The notes beneath the pieces are model-generated. The model worked only from the letters and a program-made list of their open reading frames with translations. It searched no databases and had not been told where the DNA came from. 64,000 nt of DNA from UBA6623 sp965217195 (lineage in GTDB: Bacteria > Acidobacteriota > Terriglobia > Bryobacterales > UBA6623). Positions 26,294 to 33,185 of the stretch are shown in pieces. The stretch covers positions 992,001-1,056,000 of the forward strand of contig CBDCHL010000003.1 in the NCBI GenBank assembly GCA_965217195.1. Direction: 5' to 3'. Each line of letters begins with the position of its first letter. Position 1 is the stretch's first letter. Made by a program: the position numbers and the translations under genes.

Positions 26294-27234
26294 AACGTGA
26301 ATACCTCCGTGGGGCGATCTTGCGCCGCGACTACTACCCGGGTGTCGCGGGCTCCGGCCTCGTCAAGTGCGCCGGTGGCGAACAAACGGGCTATTGCCGG
26401 GTGATTGTTGTTGTCGCTCAAGTGGGCCAGAACAACCGTTCGTGCGCCGCGGTCAAAACCACCGCTGAGAAAATCCGATACGGCTTGATTGGAAAGATGT
26501 CCCATCCGGCTCATAACACGTTGCTTGACGAACCAGGGGTAGGGGCCGACCTTGAGCATGTCGAGATCATGGTTCGATTCAAGGACGAGTAATTGGCAGC
26601 CTTCAATTTGCAGCCGGACGGAGTCCGGCATATATCCAAGGTCCGTGACTAGGCCGAGCTTAACGCCTTGCGAACGAAAACAAAACGCCACCGGGTCGAC
26701 CGCATCGTGTGGAACCGTAAAGCTATCGATTTCCACGTCCCCAATCACGAGCCGTTGACCGGCCTGAAAGATCTCTCGACGGGGCCGGGCCTTGTGCCAG
26801 TCGATCGCGTCATCGGTCATCGCGGTCAGGTGAATGGGGATCTTCAACTTTTTCGCGGCTTGCGGAAGGCCTCGCACGTGATCCGAGTGCTCGTGCGAGA
26901 TCAACACCGCATCGAGGTCTTCCGCCCGCTCGCCGATGGCGTCGAGGCGCTTGCCGATTTCGCGGAAGCTGAAGCCGACATCGACTAGCAGACGCACTTG
27001 ATCGGTGGCGATCCAAGTGGCGTTGCCGCCGCTGCCGCTTCCCAACTGACAGATACGAAGGCTCGTGGAAGGCTCCTGATCGAACCGGATTCGAGCTCGG
27101 AATTTGAGGTGACTCCGGGACGCCGAAAGGCCGCTTTCGGCCCACAAGAAGACGCGCTCGCCCCGGTTGAATATTCTTTGTAGCAGGTACGGGCCGCTAC
27201 AACAAGGAAAACCTCGCGTCACCCTGCCGTTCAC
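26290..27234 (-). CDS. MBL-fold metallo-hydrolase, YycJ/WalJ-like
   Basis: A metallo-beta-lactamase-fold protein. The fold begins at LRICQLGSGSGGNATWIATD, with the metal motif SHEHSDHVRGLP (HxHxDH), SFTVPHDAVDPVAF, LGLVTDLGY, LVLESNHDLDML and HLSNQA (the final histidine region). This pattern matches the YycJ/WalJ group, probably a nuclease or phosphodiesterase. The first 55 or so residues of the open frame (start at 27234) are not typical and contain no better ATG, so the start is uncertain; a TTG around residue 30 is possible. The stop overlaps purB by four bases. Confidence 0.85.
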   Translation of the reverse strand: MNGRVTRGFPCCSGPYLLQRIFNRGERVFLWAESGLSASRSHLKFRARIRFDQEPSTSLRICQLGSGSGGNATWIATDQVRLLVDVGFSFREIGKRLDAIGERAEDLDAVLISHEHSDHVRGLPQAAKKLKIPIHLTAMTDDAIDWHKARPRREIFQAGQRLVIGDVEIDSFTVPHDAVDPVAFCFRSQGVKLGLVTDLGYMPDSVRLQIEGCQLLVLESNHDLDMLKVGPYPWFVKQRVMSRMGHLSNQAVSDFLSGGFDRGARTVVLAHLSDNNNHPAIARLFATGALDEAGARDTRVVVAAQDRPTEVFTF

Positions 27235-27330
27235 GGCCGAAAAAGTTGAGGATCACGCCCCGCCCCGGCTCCGTTGGCGCCGGCGCTCGCGGCCCGCAAA
27301 TCGAGCTGCGCACGTGAGCCCTTCCAATTT

Positions 27331-27395
27331 TGCGCCCGCATACCCAATTCACAGCGTAGATACAGAGCCCCGAGCGAAAGCGACGGGCCAAGGGC
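27331..27395 (-). repeat. Dispersed repeat B, copy 2
   Basis: The minus strand reads GGCCCGTCGCTTTCGCTC then GGGGCTCTGTATCTACG, and ends in GCGGGCG. It faces copy 3 across 80 bases, forming a large inverted pair in the 439-bp gap before selA. Confidence 0.75.
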
Positions 27396-27474
27396 AGGCA
27401 ACCGCAACGCGTTGCAGCACCCGTCTGCTCGAACTGTTGTGCGTTTCACAGTCTTCCCACCTACTTGAACCGAT

Positions 27475-27540
27475 GTGCCCTCGGCCCGTCGCTTTCGCTC
27501 AGGGCTCTGTATCTGGGTTCTGAATTGTGTACACGGACGG
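27475..27540 (+). repeat. Dispersed repeat B, copy 3
   Basis: The plus strand reads GGCCCGTCGCTTTCGCTC then AGGGCTCTGTATCTGGG and TTCTGAATTGTGTACACGG. It faces copy 2. The two arms could fold as a long hairpin in the region just upstream of selA. Confidence 0.75.
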
Positions 27541-27673
27541 GTGGCAAGATGCCCGCGGCACGGCAGGACGACGCCCCCAATGCAGCAGGGCATCCATGAG
27601 CCGCTTGGTTGCGCATTGCGCAACACCGACACGCAATTTGACGCTTTCCGGCCGCCAATGGTCCAATGGGGAC

Positions 27674-29098
27674 GTGAATGACGCCGCGTTGTCTGAAAGG
27701 CTCCGAGCGCTGCCCTCGGTAGATGAGGTCCTGGGACATGGCGAGATGCCGACGGACTTCCGGCCCTTCCCGCGTGAATTGGTTGTCGAGGAGGTGCGGC
27801 TTGCCCTCGACGAATTGCGCGGCGACATCCGCCGCGGCACCGGCGCGAATGGGTCAATCCCGTCGACCAAGGCGGAGCTTAGCGGCGAGATTCGGTCCCG
27901 CGTTTTGGAGCGTCTTGCCCGGATGGCGGAGCCGTCACTACGTCGCGTCATCAACGCCTCGGGCGTCATTCTCCACACCAACCTCGGGCGCGCCCCTTTG
28001 TCCGCAAACGCTTTGGCCGCGGTTCGCGAGACCGGCGTCGGTTACAGCAATCTTGAATACGACCTGAGCGAAGGCCGCCGGGGCAAACGCGACGTTCATG
28101 CCGGAGCGCGGCTCGAACGGTTGCTCGGCGCCCCGGCCATTGTCGTGAACAACAACGCCGCCGCCGTCTTCTTGGTGCTCGAAGAGTTGGCCGACGGCGC
28201 GGAAGTGATCGTCTCGCGCGGAGAGTTGATTGAAATCGGCGACGGCTTCCGCATTCCCGACATCATGGCCCGCGGCGGCGCCCGGCTGCGCGAAGTGGGC
28301 ACAACCAACCGCACCCGAATCGACGACTACCGCGACGCGGTCGGCGAGGATACCGGTGCTCTTCTCCGCGTACATCGCAGCAATTTTCAGATCGTGGGCT
28401 TCACCGAGCGCCCAACGCTCGAGGAACTCGTAGAGCTGGGCCACGAGACCGGGTTGCCGTTGGTTGAGGATCTGGGAAGCGGCTGTATCTACGACCTCTC
28501 GCCGCACGGTTTCGCGAACGAGCCGCGGGTCTCTGACAGCCTGCGCTGCGGGGTCGATATCGTTACGTTCAGCGGAGACAAACTTCTCGGCGGCCCGCAG
28601 GCCGGCATCATCGCGGGCAAGCCGGAGTGGATCGATCGAATCCGACGCAATCCGCTGTTCCGCGCTCTCCGCGTCGACAAGATGACATATGCCGCGCTCG
28701 ATGCGACGCTGCGGGACTATCAACTCCAGCGTTGGGATGAGATTCCTGTATTGCAGATGTTAAGGATGTCTGTCGACCAAATCCGTGGGCGCGCCGAGAA
28801 TTTGGCGGAGGCACTGGGCGAGATGCCCGCTGAGATCCGGCTCATCGAGGGAGAATCAGTCCCCGGGGGCGGCGCGACCCCGGAACAAACGCTGCCGACC
28901 ATCGTCGTCTCCATTCGCCCCAATTCGCCCGCCTCGGCCGAGTCTCTTCAGCGCCGGCTGCGGCGCGGCGACCCTGCCGTCGTCGGTCGGTGCGAGAACG
29001 ACAGGCTGCTGGTCGATTTGCGCACGGTATCCCCGAGCGAAGACGAGGATCTGCTCGAATGTCTGCGGGTGGCTTTCGAACGGGACGGGGTTTACTGA
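27674..29098 (+). CDS. selA: L-seryl-tRNA(Sec) selenium transferase
   Basis: A 474-residue PLP enzyme that converts seryl-tRNA(Sec) to selenocysteinyl-tRNA(Sec). It opens with LRALPSVDEVL, and RVINASGVILHTNLGRAPLS is the family hallmark. The PLP lysine is K303 in VTFSGDKLLGGPQAG. The start is taken as the GTG at 27674, since the frame upstream runs into repeat B and lacks SelA sequence. The last codon and the stop (TAC TGA, 29093-29098) are created by the adjacent IS630-type element inserted at the TA; joining the flanks gives GTT TAG, so the original protein ended one residue earlier. The insertion is therefore nearly harmless to SelA. selB, selC and selD are not in the window. Confidence 0.95.
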   Translation: MNDAALSERLRALPSVDEVLGHGEMPTDFRPFPRELVVEEVRLALDELRGDIRRGTGANGSIPSTKAELSGEIRSRVLERLARMAEPSLRRVINASGVILHTNLGRAPLSANALAAVRETGVGYSNLEYDLSEGRRGKRDVHAGARLERLLGAPAIVVNNNAAAVFLVLEELADGAEVIVSRGELIEIGDGFRIPDIMARGGARLREVGTTNRTRIDDYRDAVGEDTGALLRVHRSNFQIVGFTERPTLEELVELGHETGLPLVEDLGSGCIYDLSPHGFANEPRVSDSLRCGVDIVTFSGDKLLGGPQAGIIAGKPEWIDRIRRNPLFRALRVDKMTYAALDATLRDYQLQRWDEIPVLQMLRMSVDQIRGRAENLAEALGEMPAEIRLIEGESVPGGGATPEQTLPTIVVSIRPNSPASAESLQRRLRRGDPAVVGRCENDRLLVDLRTVSPSEDEDLLECLRVAFERDGVY

Positions 29099-29116
29099 GT
29101 CTCGCATAATATACTG

Positions 29117-29608
29117 TCAATCGAGACAAAGAGAAGACTGTTTCCAGAAAGCGGTAATCAAGCGCGGTTTGCGGCGCATTCGCCGCAGCGCTTTGCGGGC
29201 GCGCTCGTCGAGTTCCCAGTAGTCCTTCGGGCAGACGTTGGGCAACTCGTGCTGCTTCCAGTACGCCCAAATGTATTCCACCGGGTTCAACTCCGGCGCA
29301 TAGGGCGGCAAGTACTCCGTTGCGATGTGATCCTCGGAGAGCTGGATGAACTCCCGCACCAGGCGGCTGCGGTGCGCCGGCAGCCGGTCCCAGACGATCA
29401 GCAGTGGGCCGTCGATGTGGCGCACCAAAGCCTTCAGGAAGTCGATGACCTCCAGCTCGCCGATCGCGCCGGGATAGAGCCGGAAGTAAAAGTTGCGCAA
29501 CGTCAGCCCGGCCGACACCGACAGCTTGTCCCAGTTGAAGTTGAACTCCAACACCGGTGTCTCGCCGCGCGGCGCCCAGGTGCGGCAACGATGCGGCTTC
29601 TGACTCAA
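29117..29608 (-). CDS. IS630 transposase, catalytic frame (second ORF)
   Basis: This frame carries the DDE core. Its open frame extends further upstream than the first start codon: reading it from the A8 run gives KKKARKEERTIVFIDESG (first Asp) before the nominal start. LLIVWDRLPAHRS holds the second Asp and ELNPVEYIWAYWK the Glu. It is probably not translated on its own but as a fusion with the helix-turn-helix frame after a -1 slip at 29653-29660. All three acidic residues are intact, so the fused enzyme should be catalytically competent. Confidence 0.9.
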   Translation of the reverse strand: MSQKPHRCRTWAPRGETPVLEFNFNWDKLSVSAGLTLRNFYFRLYPGAIGELEVIDFLKALVRHIDGPLLIVWDRLPAHRSRLVREFIQLSEDHIATEYLPPYAPELNPVEYIWAYWKQHELPNVCPKDYWELDERARKALRRMRRKPRLITAFWKQSSLCLD

Positions 29609-30168
29609 TCCGCTTTCGTCGATGAAGACGATCGTACGTTCTTCTTTGCGGGCTTTTTTTTAATGGCCGGCCAAGTCTTGCGCTGCCAGCCGCGGATGGC
29701 CTCTTCGTTGCGCTCCCGCGCTTTGCCGACGGGCCGTTGCGGGCTCCAACCGAGCGCCCGCAGGATCTTCCAGACATGGCCCTCGTGATAGCGCACGCCG
29801 AACTCGTCTCCGATCAGACGAGCGACCCGCGGACAGCTCCACAGCGGCGTCGGGAAGCCGTGCGCCTCGGGGCCTTCCAGCAGCAACGCCTCGAGGCGTT
29901 CGAGCTGCGCGGCGTCCAACAGCGGCTTACGGCCGGCGCGGCCGGCCTGGCGCAACCCGGCTTCGCCGTCACGCCGGTATCGTCGCAGCCACTCGCTGAC
30001 GCTTTGCCGCGCGACCTTCAATCGCCTCGCTGTCTCGGACTGACTACAGCCTTGCTCGACCAACCGGATCGCTTTGAAACGGCGCTTCTCCAGGGCCTCG
30101 AAATCCCGCCGTACGCCTTTTGTATTTCCCATACATACAAAGACGTACGTACCCCAAAAAGGTGTCAC
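29605..30168 (-). CDS. IS630 transposase, helix-turn-helix frame (first ORF)
   Basis: This frame holds the DNA-binding region: AIRLVEQGCSQSETARRLKV, then ARQSVSEWLRRYRRDGEAGL, a helix-turn-helix typical of IS630 transposases, plus the winged region (GVRYHEGHVWKILRALGWSP, then QRPVGKARERNEEA). After WPAI the frame reads A8 (29653-29660) and then leaves the family sequence. A -1 shift there continues into the catalytic frame. A likelier start is the ATG at 30132 (MGNTKGVRRDFE). Confidence 0.9.
   Translation of the reverse strand: MTPFWGTYVFVCMGNTKGVRRDFEALEKRRFKAIRLVEQGCSQSETARRLKVARQSVSEWLRRYRRDGEAGLRQAGRAGRKPLLDAAQLERLEALLLEGPEAHGFPTPLWSCPRVARLIGDEFGVRYHEGHVWKILRALGWSPQRPVGKARERNEEAIRGWQRKTWPAIKKKPAKKNVRSSSSTKAD
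29653..29660 (-). promoter_or_regulatory. A8 slippery run, candidate programmed -1 frameshift site
   Basis: On the coding strand ATT AAA AAA AAG becomes ATT AAA AAA AAA GCC after a -1 slip, which joins the two transposase frames. IS630 elements commonly use such a slip. Confidence 0.75.
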
Positions 30169-30271
30169 TTTATTTTGCGAGATTCAATAGGTACGAACAG
30201 GGTGGGCCGGAGAGTCGGGATCCGAGAGGGCGAATCAGCCTAATTCGTATTAGGTTGCGGCCGGTCTCTCC

Positions 30272-30370
30272 TCAGTGTTGTTGGGATTCGATACGGTTCC
30301 CCTTCGGTTTGTGATTGAGGAACAGAACGAGCACAACGAGAAGCGCGGCGACGGAAAGTACGATCGGCAT
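30272..30370 (-). CDS. 32-residue single-TM miniprotein
   Basis: The ATG at 30370 is preceded by AGGGAGA at good spacing. The product, MPIVLSVAALLVVLVLFLNH plus a basic KPKGNR tail, is one transmembrane helix. An overlapping frame upstream (start 30479) may be a leader but has weak coding character. I do not recognise a family. Size and topology recall accessory subunits such as KdpF, but no kdp gene follows, and the neighbour downstream is an IS element. Confidence 0.45.
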   Translation of the reverse strand: MPIVLSVAALLVVLVLFLNHKPKGNRIESQQH

Positions 30371-30653
30371 CAGTGAATCTCCCTGTAACTAGTAGTGCGT
30401 AGGGGGCTTCAACACTTCCGATTATGCCACCGATCCCGGCGATGAACAATGGACCAAGTGTACGTTTTTGCGATGGCATAAGAGTACCCTTCTCCTAAGG
30501 AAAACCGATTAGGTTTTCGCCAGGGAAGAACCTGAGGTAGCCCTTCAGGGGACCCCACTGTCGAGGGAACCCTTTGGAACCTGGGAACATATTTCCCAAC
30601 ACGCCCGTCGCCGAGACGGCTCCCGAGGCAACGGCAATCTCGGTCCGTAAGCG
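30371..30653 (-). ncRNA. Candidate structured leader upstream of the 32-residue ORF
   Basis: This 280-bp gap between the small ORF and a glycosyltransferase gene is rich in short complementary arms: GAAAACC/GGTTTTC around a 5-base loop at 30500-30518, GGGAA/TTCCC at about 30584-30598, and CCGTC/GACGG further upstream. On the minus strand it lies where a 5' leader would be. I could not match it to a known riboswitch. The evidence is hairpin density only. Confidence 0.3.
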
Positions 30654-32210
30654 TTAGTTGCCGGCGGGCGGGCCGCAGGAGAATCGAGTCAGGCGGTAGT
30701 GGTATTCGGGCGAGTCCGGGCGCCCGGTCCAGGCGAGGAAGCGGCGCTCGAGCGCGGAGTAGGGCAAGTAGGGCGTTACCTCGGCGCGGCATAGACGGTG
30801 AAGTCGTTTCTCGAGGCGCTCATGAAATCGGCCGGGCGATATATCGTTGGAGCTGCGTAGGTACCAGACGGTCTTTGGCAAAGGCGCCCGCAGCTTTGTG
30901 CGCGCGCGGCGCCGGGCTCCGCGAGTGTTGACGACCACCTTGTCGATCGAGGTGCCGAGCACCGCGACGAACGGCCCGGGTTCGCTGTTAAAGCCGTCGA
31001 TGACGACGAGGGATGACTCAGGGTCAGGGGCGGTTTTGACTCGCTCCGCCATTTCGTTGAACGGAATCAGATAACCCTTGTTGAAGAAGTGGGTTTTGTG
31101 GAAGTAATTCGTTAAGGAAACGACGCTGATGACTAGAATCGCGCCCCGCACGGCCACACCGAACATAGGTCGGGCAAATCCTCCGGCGGCGATGAGGAGC
31201 AGATACACCGGGAGCAAGAAAACAAGTCGTCCCGGCACGGCCGCGAACGCAACCCAAGCCGATGCCCCGAGAAACCCGATCACCGCGGCAACGGACCACA
31301 CCGCCAGGCCGGGATCTCCTTTCCGAAAGCGCTCGGCAAGTCGTTTGCCGATCATCCAGCCGGCAGCGGGGGCAACGGCCGCGGCTACCGCGAGACCCCA
31401 CCCCGGCAACGTCTCTCCGAATGTAAACGAGCAGAACCAGTAAAGCACTCGCACCAGGGCTTCGCCCCACCAGGTGTCGACCAGCGAATACGACCGTGCG
31501 GACACGACCTGTGTGATTGCGCCGGCCAGGGTAGTCGCCCACGGAGCGTAGAGCACCAATACGGCCGCGTGAGGAACGAGCAAGGCCGTAAGCAGTCGAC
31601 GCCGGCGCTCTCGAAGGAAGCGGACAACGAGCCATACCGCGGCACCGGCCATCAAGGCAAGGCCGGGCAAGTAGTGGACATAAAGGAGCGCGGTTGCGGC
31701 GAGAACATAGCCGCCAGCGGCGCGGCGGTCGCCGGGGTCTCGAACGAATCGCGCCGCGAAATAGAGGAGCAGGCAAGCGAGAAAGAGCTGGAGCGTGTAC
31801 GATCGGCCGATACGGGAGTAGAGAACGAGGGCAGGCGAAAGCGTCCACAGCGCCAGAAACCAGAGCCGCGTCGCGCGAGGCCGCTCCTTCACCCAAAGTG
31901 CGTAGATAAGAAGGGTAGCGAGCAGAGCCCACAGACCCGAAAAGGCTCGCACGCGGCTGATCAGGCTGCCGTCAAAGGGCAGTTCAGTCCATAACGCAAC
32001 CAAGAAGTAGTAGAGGGGTGGATGAATGTCGGCGCGCAAGGTGGCGAGGGCCTGCCGGGTGTCGAGCCCTATTACCTTGAGCGTGAACTGCTCGTCGCCC
32101 CAGGTCGGCAACAAGTCCAGGTTCGAAAAGACCAAGACCGCCTGCACCGCCAGAAAGAGCGGCAGACCGTCGCTGAGGGCTTGGCGCAACCAGGGCGGTC
32201 GAAGAGTCAT
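30654..32210 (-). CDS. Polytopic membrane glycosyltransferase, GT39/ArnT-like
   Basis: About 518 residues with roughly 10-11 hydrophobic segments. The first periplasmic loop has LPTWGDEQFTLK with the acidic pair expected for the catalytic residues of GT-C enzymes, then RADIHPPLYYFLVALW, matching the HPPLYY motif of PMT/ArnT proteins. A soluble C-terminal domain of about 120 residues follows the last helix. Such enzymes transfer a sugar from a polyprenyl-phosphate donor outside the cytoplasmic membrane. I prefer the ATG at 32210 over the earlier start at 32414, which would overlap the divergent methyltransferase gene. The acceptor is unknown. Confidence 0.78.
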   Translation of the reverse strand: MTLRPPWLRQALSDGLPLFLAVQAVLVFSNLDLLPTWGDEQFTLKVIGLDTRQALATLRADIHPPLYYFLVALWTELPFDGSLISRVRAFSGLWALLATLLIYALWVKERPRATRLWFLALWTLSPALVLYSRIGRSYTLQLFLACLLLYFAARFVRDPGDRRAAGGYVLAATALLYVHYLPGLALMAGAAVWLVVRFLRERRRRLLTALLVPHAAVLVLYAPWATTLAGAITQVVSARSYSLVDTWWGEALVRVLYWFCSFTFGETLPGWGLAVAAAVAPAAGWMIGKRLAERFRKGDPGLAVWSVAAVIGFLGASAWVAFAAVPGRLVFLLPVYLLLIAAGGFARPMFGVAVRGAILVISVVSLTNYFHKTHFFNKGYLIPFNEMAERVKTAPDPESSLVVIDGFNSEPGPFVAVLGTSIDKVVVNTRGARRRARTKLRAPLPKTVWYLRSSNDISPGRFHERLEKRLHRLCRAEVTPYLPYSALERRFLAWTGRPDSPEYHYRLTRFSCGPPAGN

Positions 32211-32239
32211 GCGCGGAGGTCCGTTCCCTATCGTCGCCG

Positions 32240-33043
32240 TTGAGCCCGCAAGGAGGCAAACCCTGCGAGTTGGTAAGCCGTCCGGTTCAGTGGTCGGCGG
32301 AACGGCGACTCGGCCTTCGACTACACTGGACGGAAAGTTCGGCATTCGATCGGGCGCGGGTTTCGGCGCCGGAGGCGGCAACGATTCGGCTAAGTATTCC
32401 ACAGCTTCACGCACCCGTCGCCCGCTATTTTCGCGGTCGTCGATTTCAGTGGTTCGCGCACGCCTTCCGGATCGAGCCTCAGACCCGCGTGCTCGACCTT
32501 GGCGGGTACGAATACTATTGGAGTTATTTCGAACAGCCGCCGAGAGTGACGATCGTCAACCTGGACCGGAGCCCTCCGCGCAGCACGGACTTCCGCTGGG
32601 TTGCCGCTGATGCGCGAGCGCTTCCATTCGCTGATGACGCCTTCGATGTGGTGTTTGCCAATTCGATCATCGAGCATGTCGGAGACGAAGCGAGCCGTCG
32701 CCAATTCGCGCGCGAAGTGGAGCGGGTCGGGCGGCGCTACTACGTGCAGACGCCGAACTACTGGTTTCCGGTCGAGCCGCACTTGTTGACACCGTTCATT
32801 CACTTTCTACCGTCAAAGTTAAAGCGGCGCCTGTTGCGGAACTTCACGGCATGGGGAGTCTTGGTGAGGCCCACTCGGCAGGGCTGCGACGAATTTGTGG
32901 AAGAGGTGAGGTTGCTTGATGCTCGCGAGCTGCGCGGGCTGTTCCCCGGAGCTCGGATCCGGCGCGAGCGTTTCTTGGGCTTGACGAAGTCGTTGATCGC
33001 GGTTTCGGAGGAGTCCGTTTCTATGAATGCGCGGGACTCATAG
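32240..33043 (+). CDS. Class I SAM-dependent methyltransferase
   Basis: About 267 residues at most. Recognisable parts: FRIEPQTRVLDLGGYEYYWS (motif I, with Gly-Gly-Tyr), TIVNLDRSP (strand 2), WVAADARALPFADDAFDVVF (motif II) and NSIIEHVGD. A later RRYYVQTPNYWFPVEPHLL segment is typical of methyltransferases near glycan loci. The start is uncertain: the TTG at 32240 is the longest option, and the first 50 residues are poorly conserved-looking. It is divergent from the GT39-like gene, so both probably serve the same surface glycan. Confidence 0.8.
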   Translation: MSPQGGKPCELVSRPVQWSAERRLGLRLHWTESSAFDRARVSAPEAATIRLSIPQLHAPVARYFRGRRFQWFAHAFRIEPQTRVLDLGGYEYYWSYFEQPPRVTIVNLDRSPPRSTDFRWVAADARALPFADDAFDVVFANSIIEHVGDEASRRQFAREVERVGRRYYVQTPNYWFPVEPHLLTPFIHFLPSKLKRRLLRNFTAWGVLVRPTRQGCDEFVEEVRLLDARELRGLFPGARIRRERFLGLTKSLIAVSEESVSMNARDS

Positions 33044-33075
33044 AAGCCGCCATGAAATTTGGTACGACCAGCCAG

Positions 33076-33179
33076 TTTTCGGAGCAGAGATGTCGCCAAG
33101 AGTGGCGACACGGCGCGCTGGTAGCGTGCGCCACGTCGGGGGCTTCGGCGTCGAGGAGATTCCGGAGCCCATTTTCGGA
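33076..33179 (+). repeat. Dispersed double-hairpin repeat A, copy 1
   Basis: Two adjacent hairpins: TGTCGCCA/TGGCGACA (arms 33091-33098 and 33103-33110) and a GCGC...GCGTGC stem, then the tail GGGGCTTCGGCGTCGAGGAG. Related copies are at 46141-46225, 48337-48438 and 50200-50272. It ends directly before the ribosome-binding site of the peptidase gene. Confidence 0.75.
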
Positions 33180-33185
33180 GGAGTA

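Larger units (their letters stand above)
29095..30187 (-). mobile_element. IS630-family insertion sequence
   Basis: A 1093-bp element inserted at TA (duplicated: 29093-29094 and 30188-30189). The ends match imperfectly as inverted repeats: CTGAGTCTCGCATAATA at the left and TTGAATCTCGCAAAATA at the right, read inward. It encodes two overlapping transposase frames on the minus strand joined by an A8 slippery run. The left end supplies the stop codon of selA. Confidence 0.92.

Noticed and set aside
30480..30653. Possible c-di-AMP (ydaO-type) riboswitch
   Set aside because: The GTAAGCG end and some arms look similar, but the conserved GGGGGACCC and GGGGUGAAUCC cores are missing on both strands.
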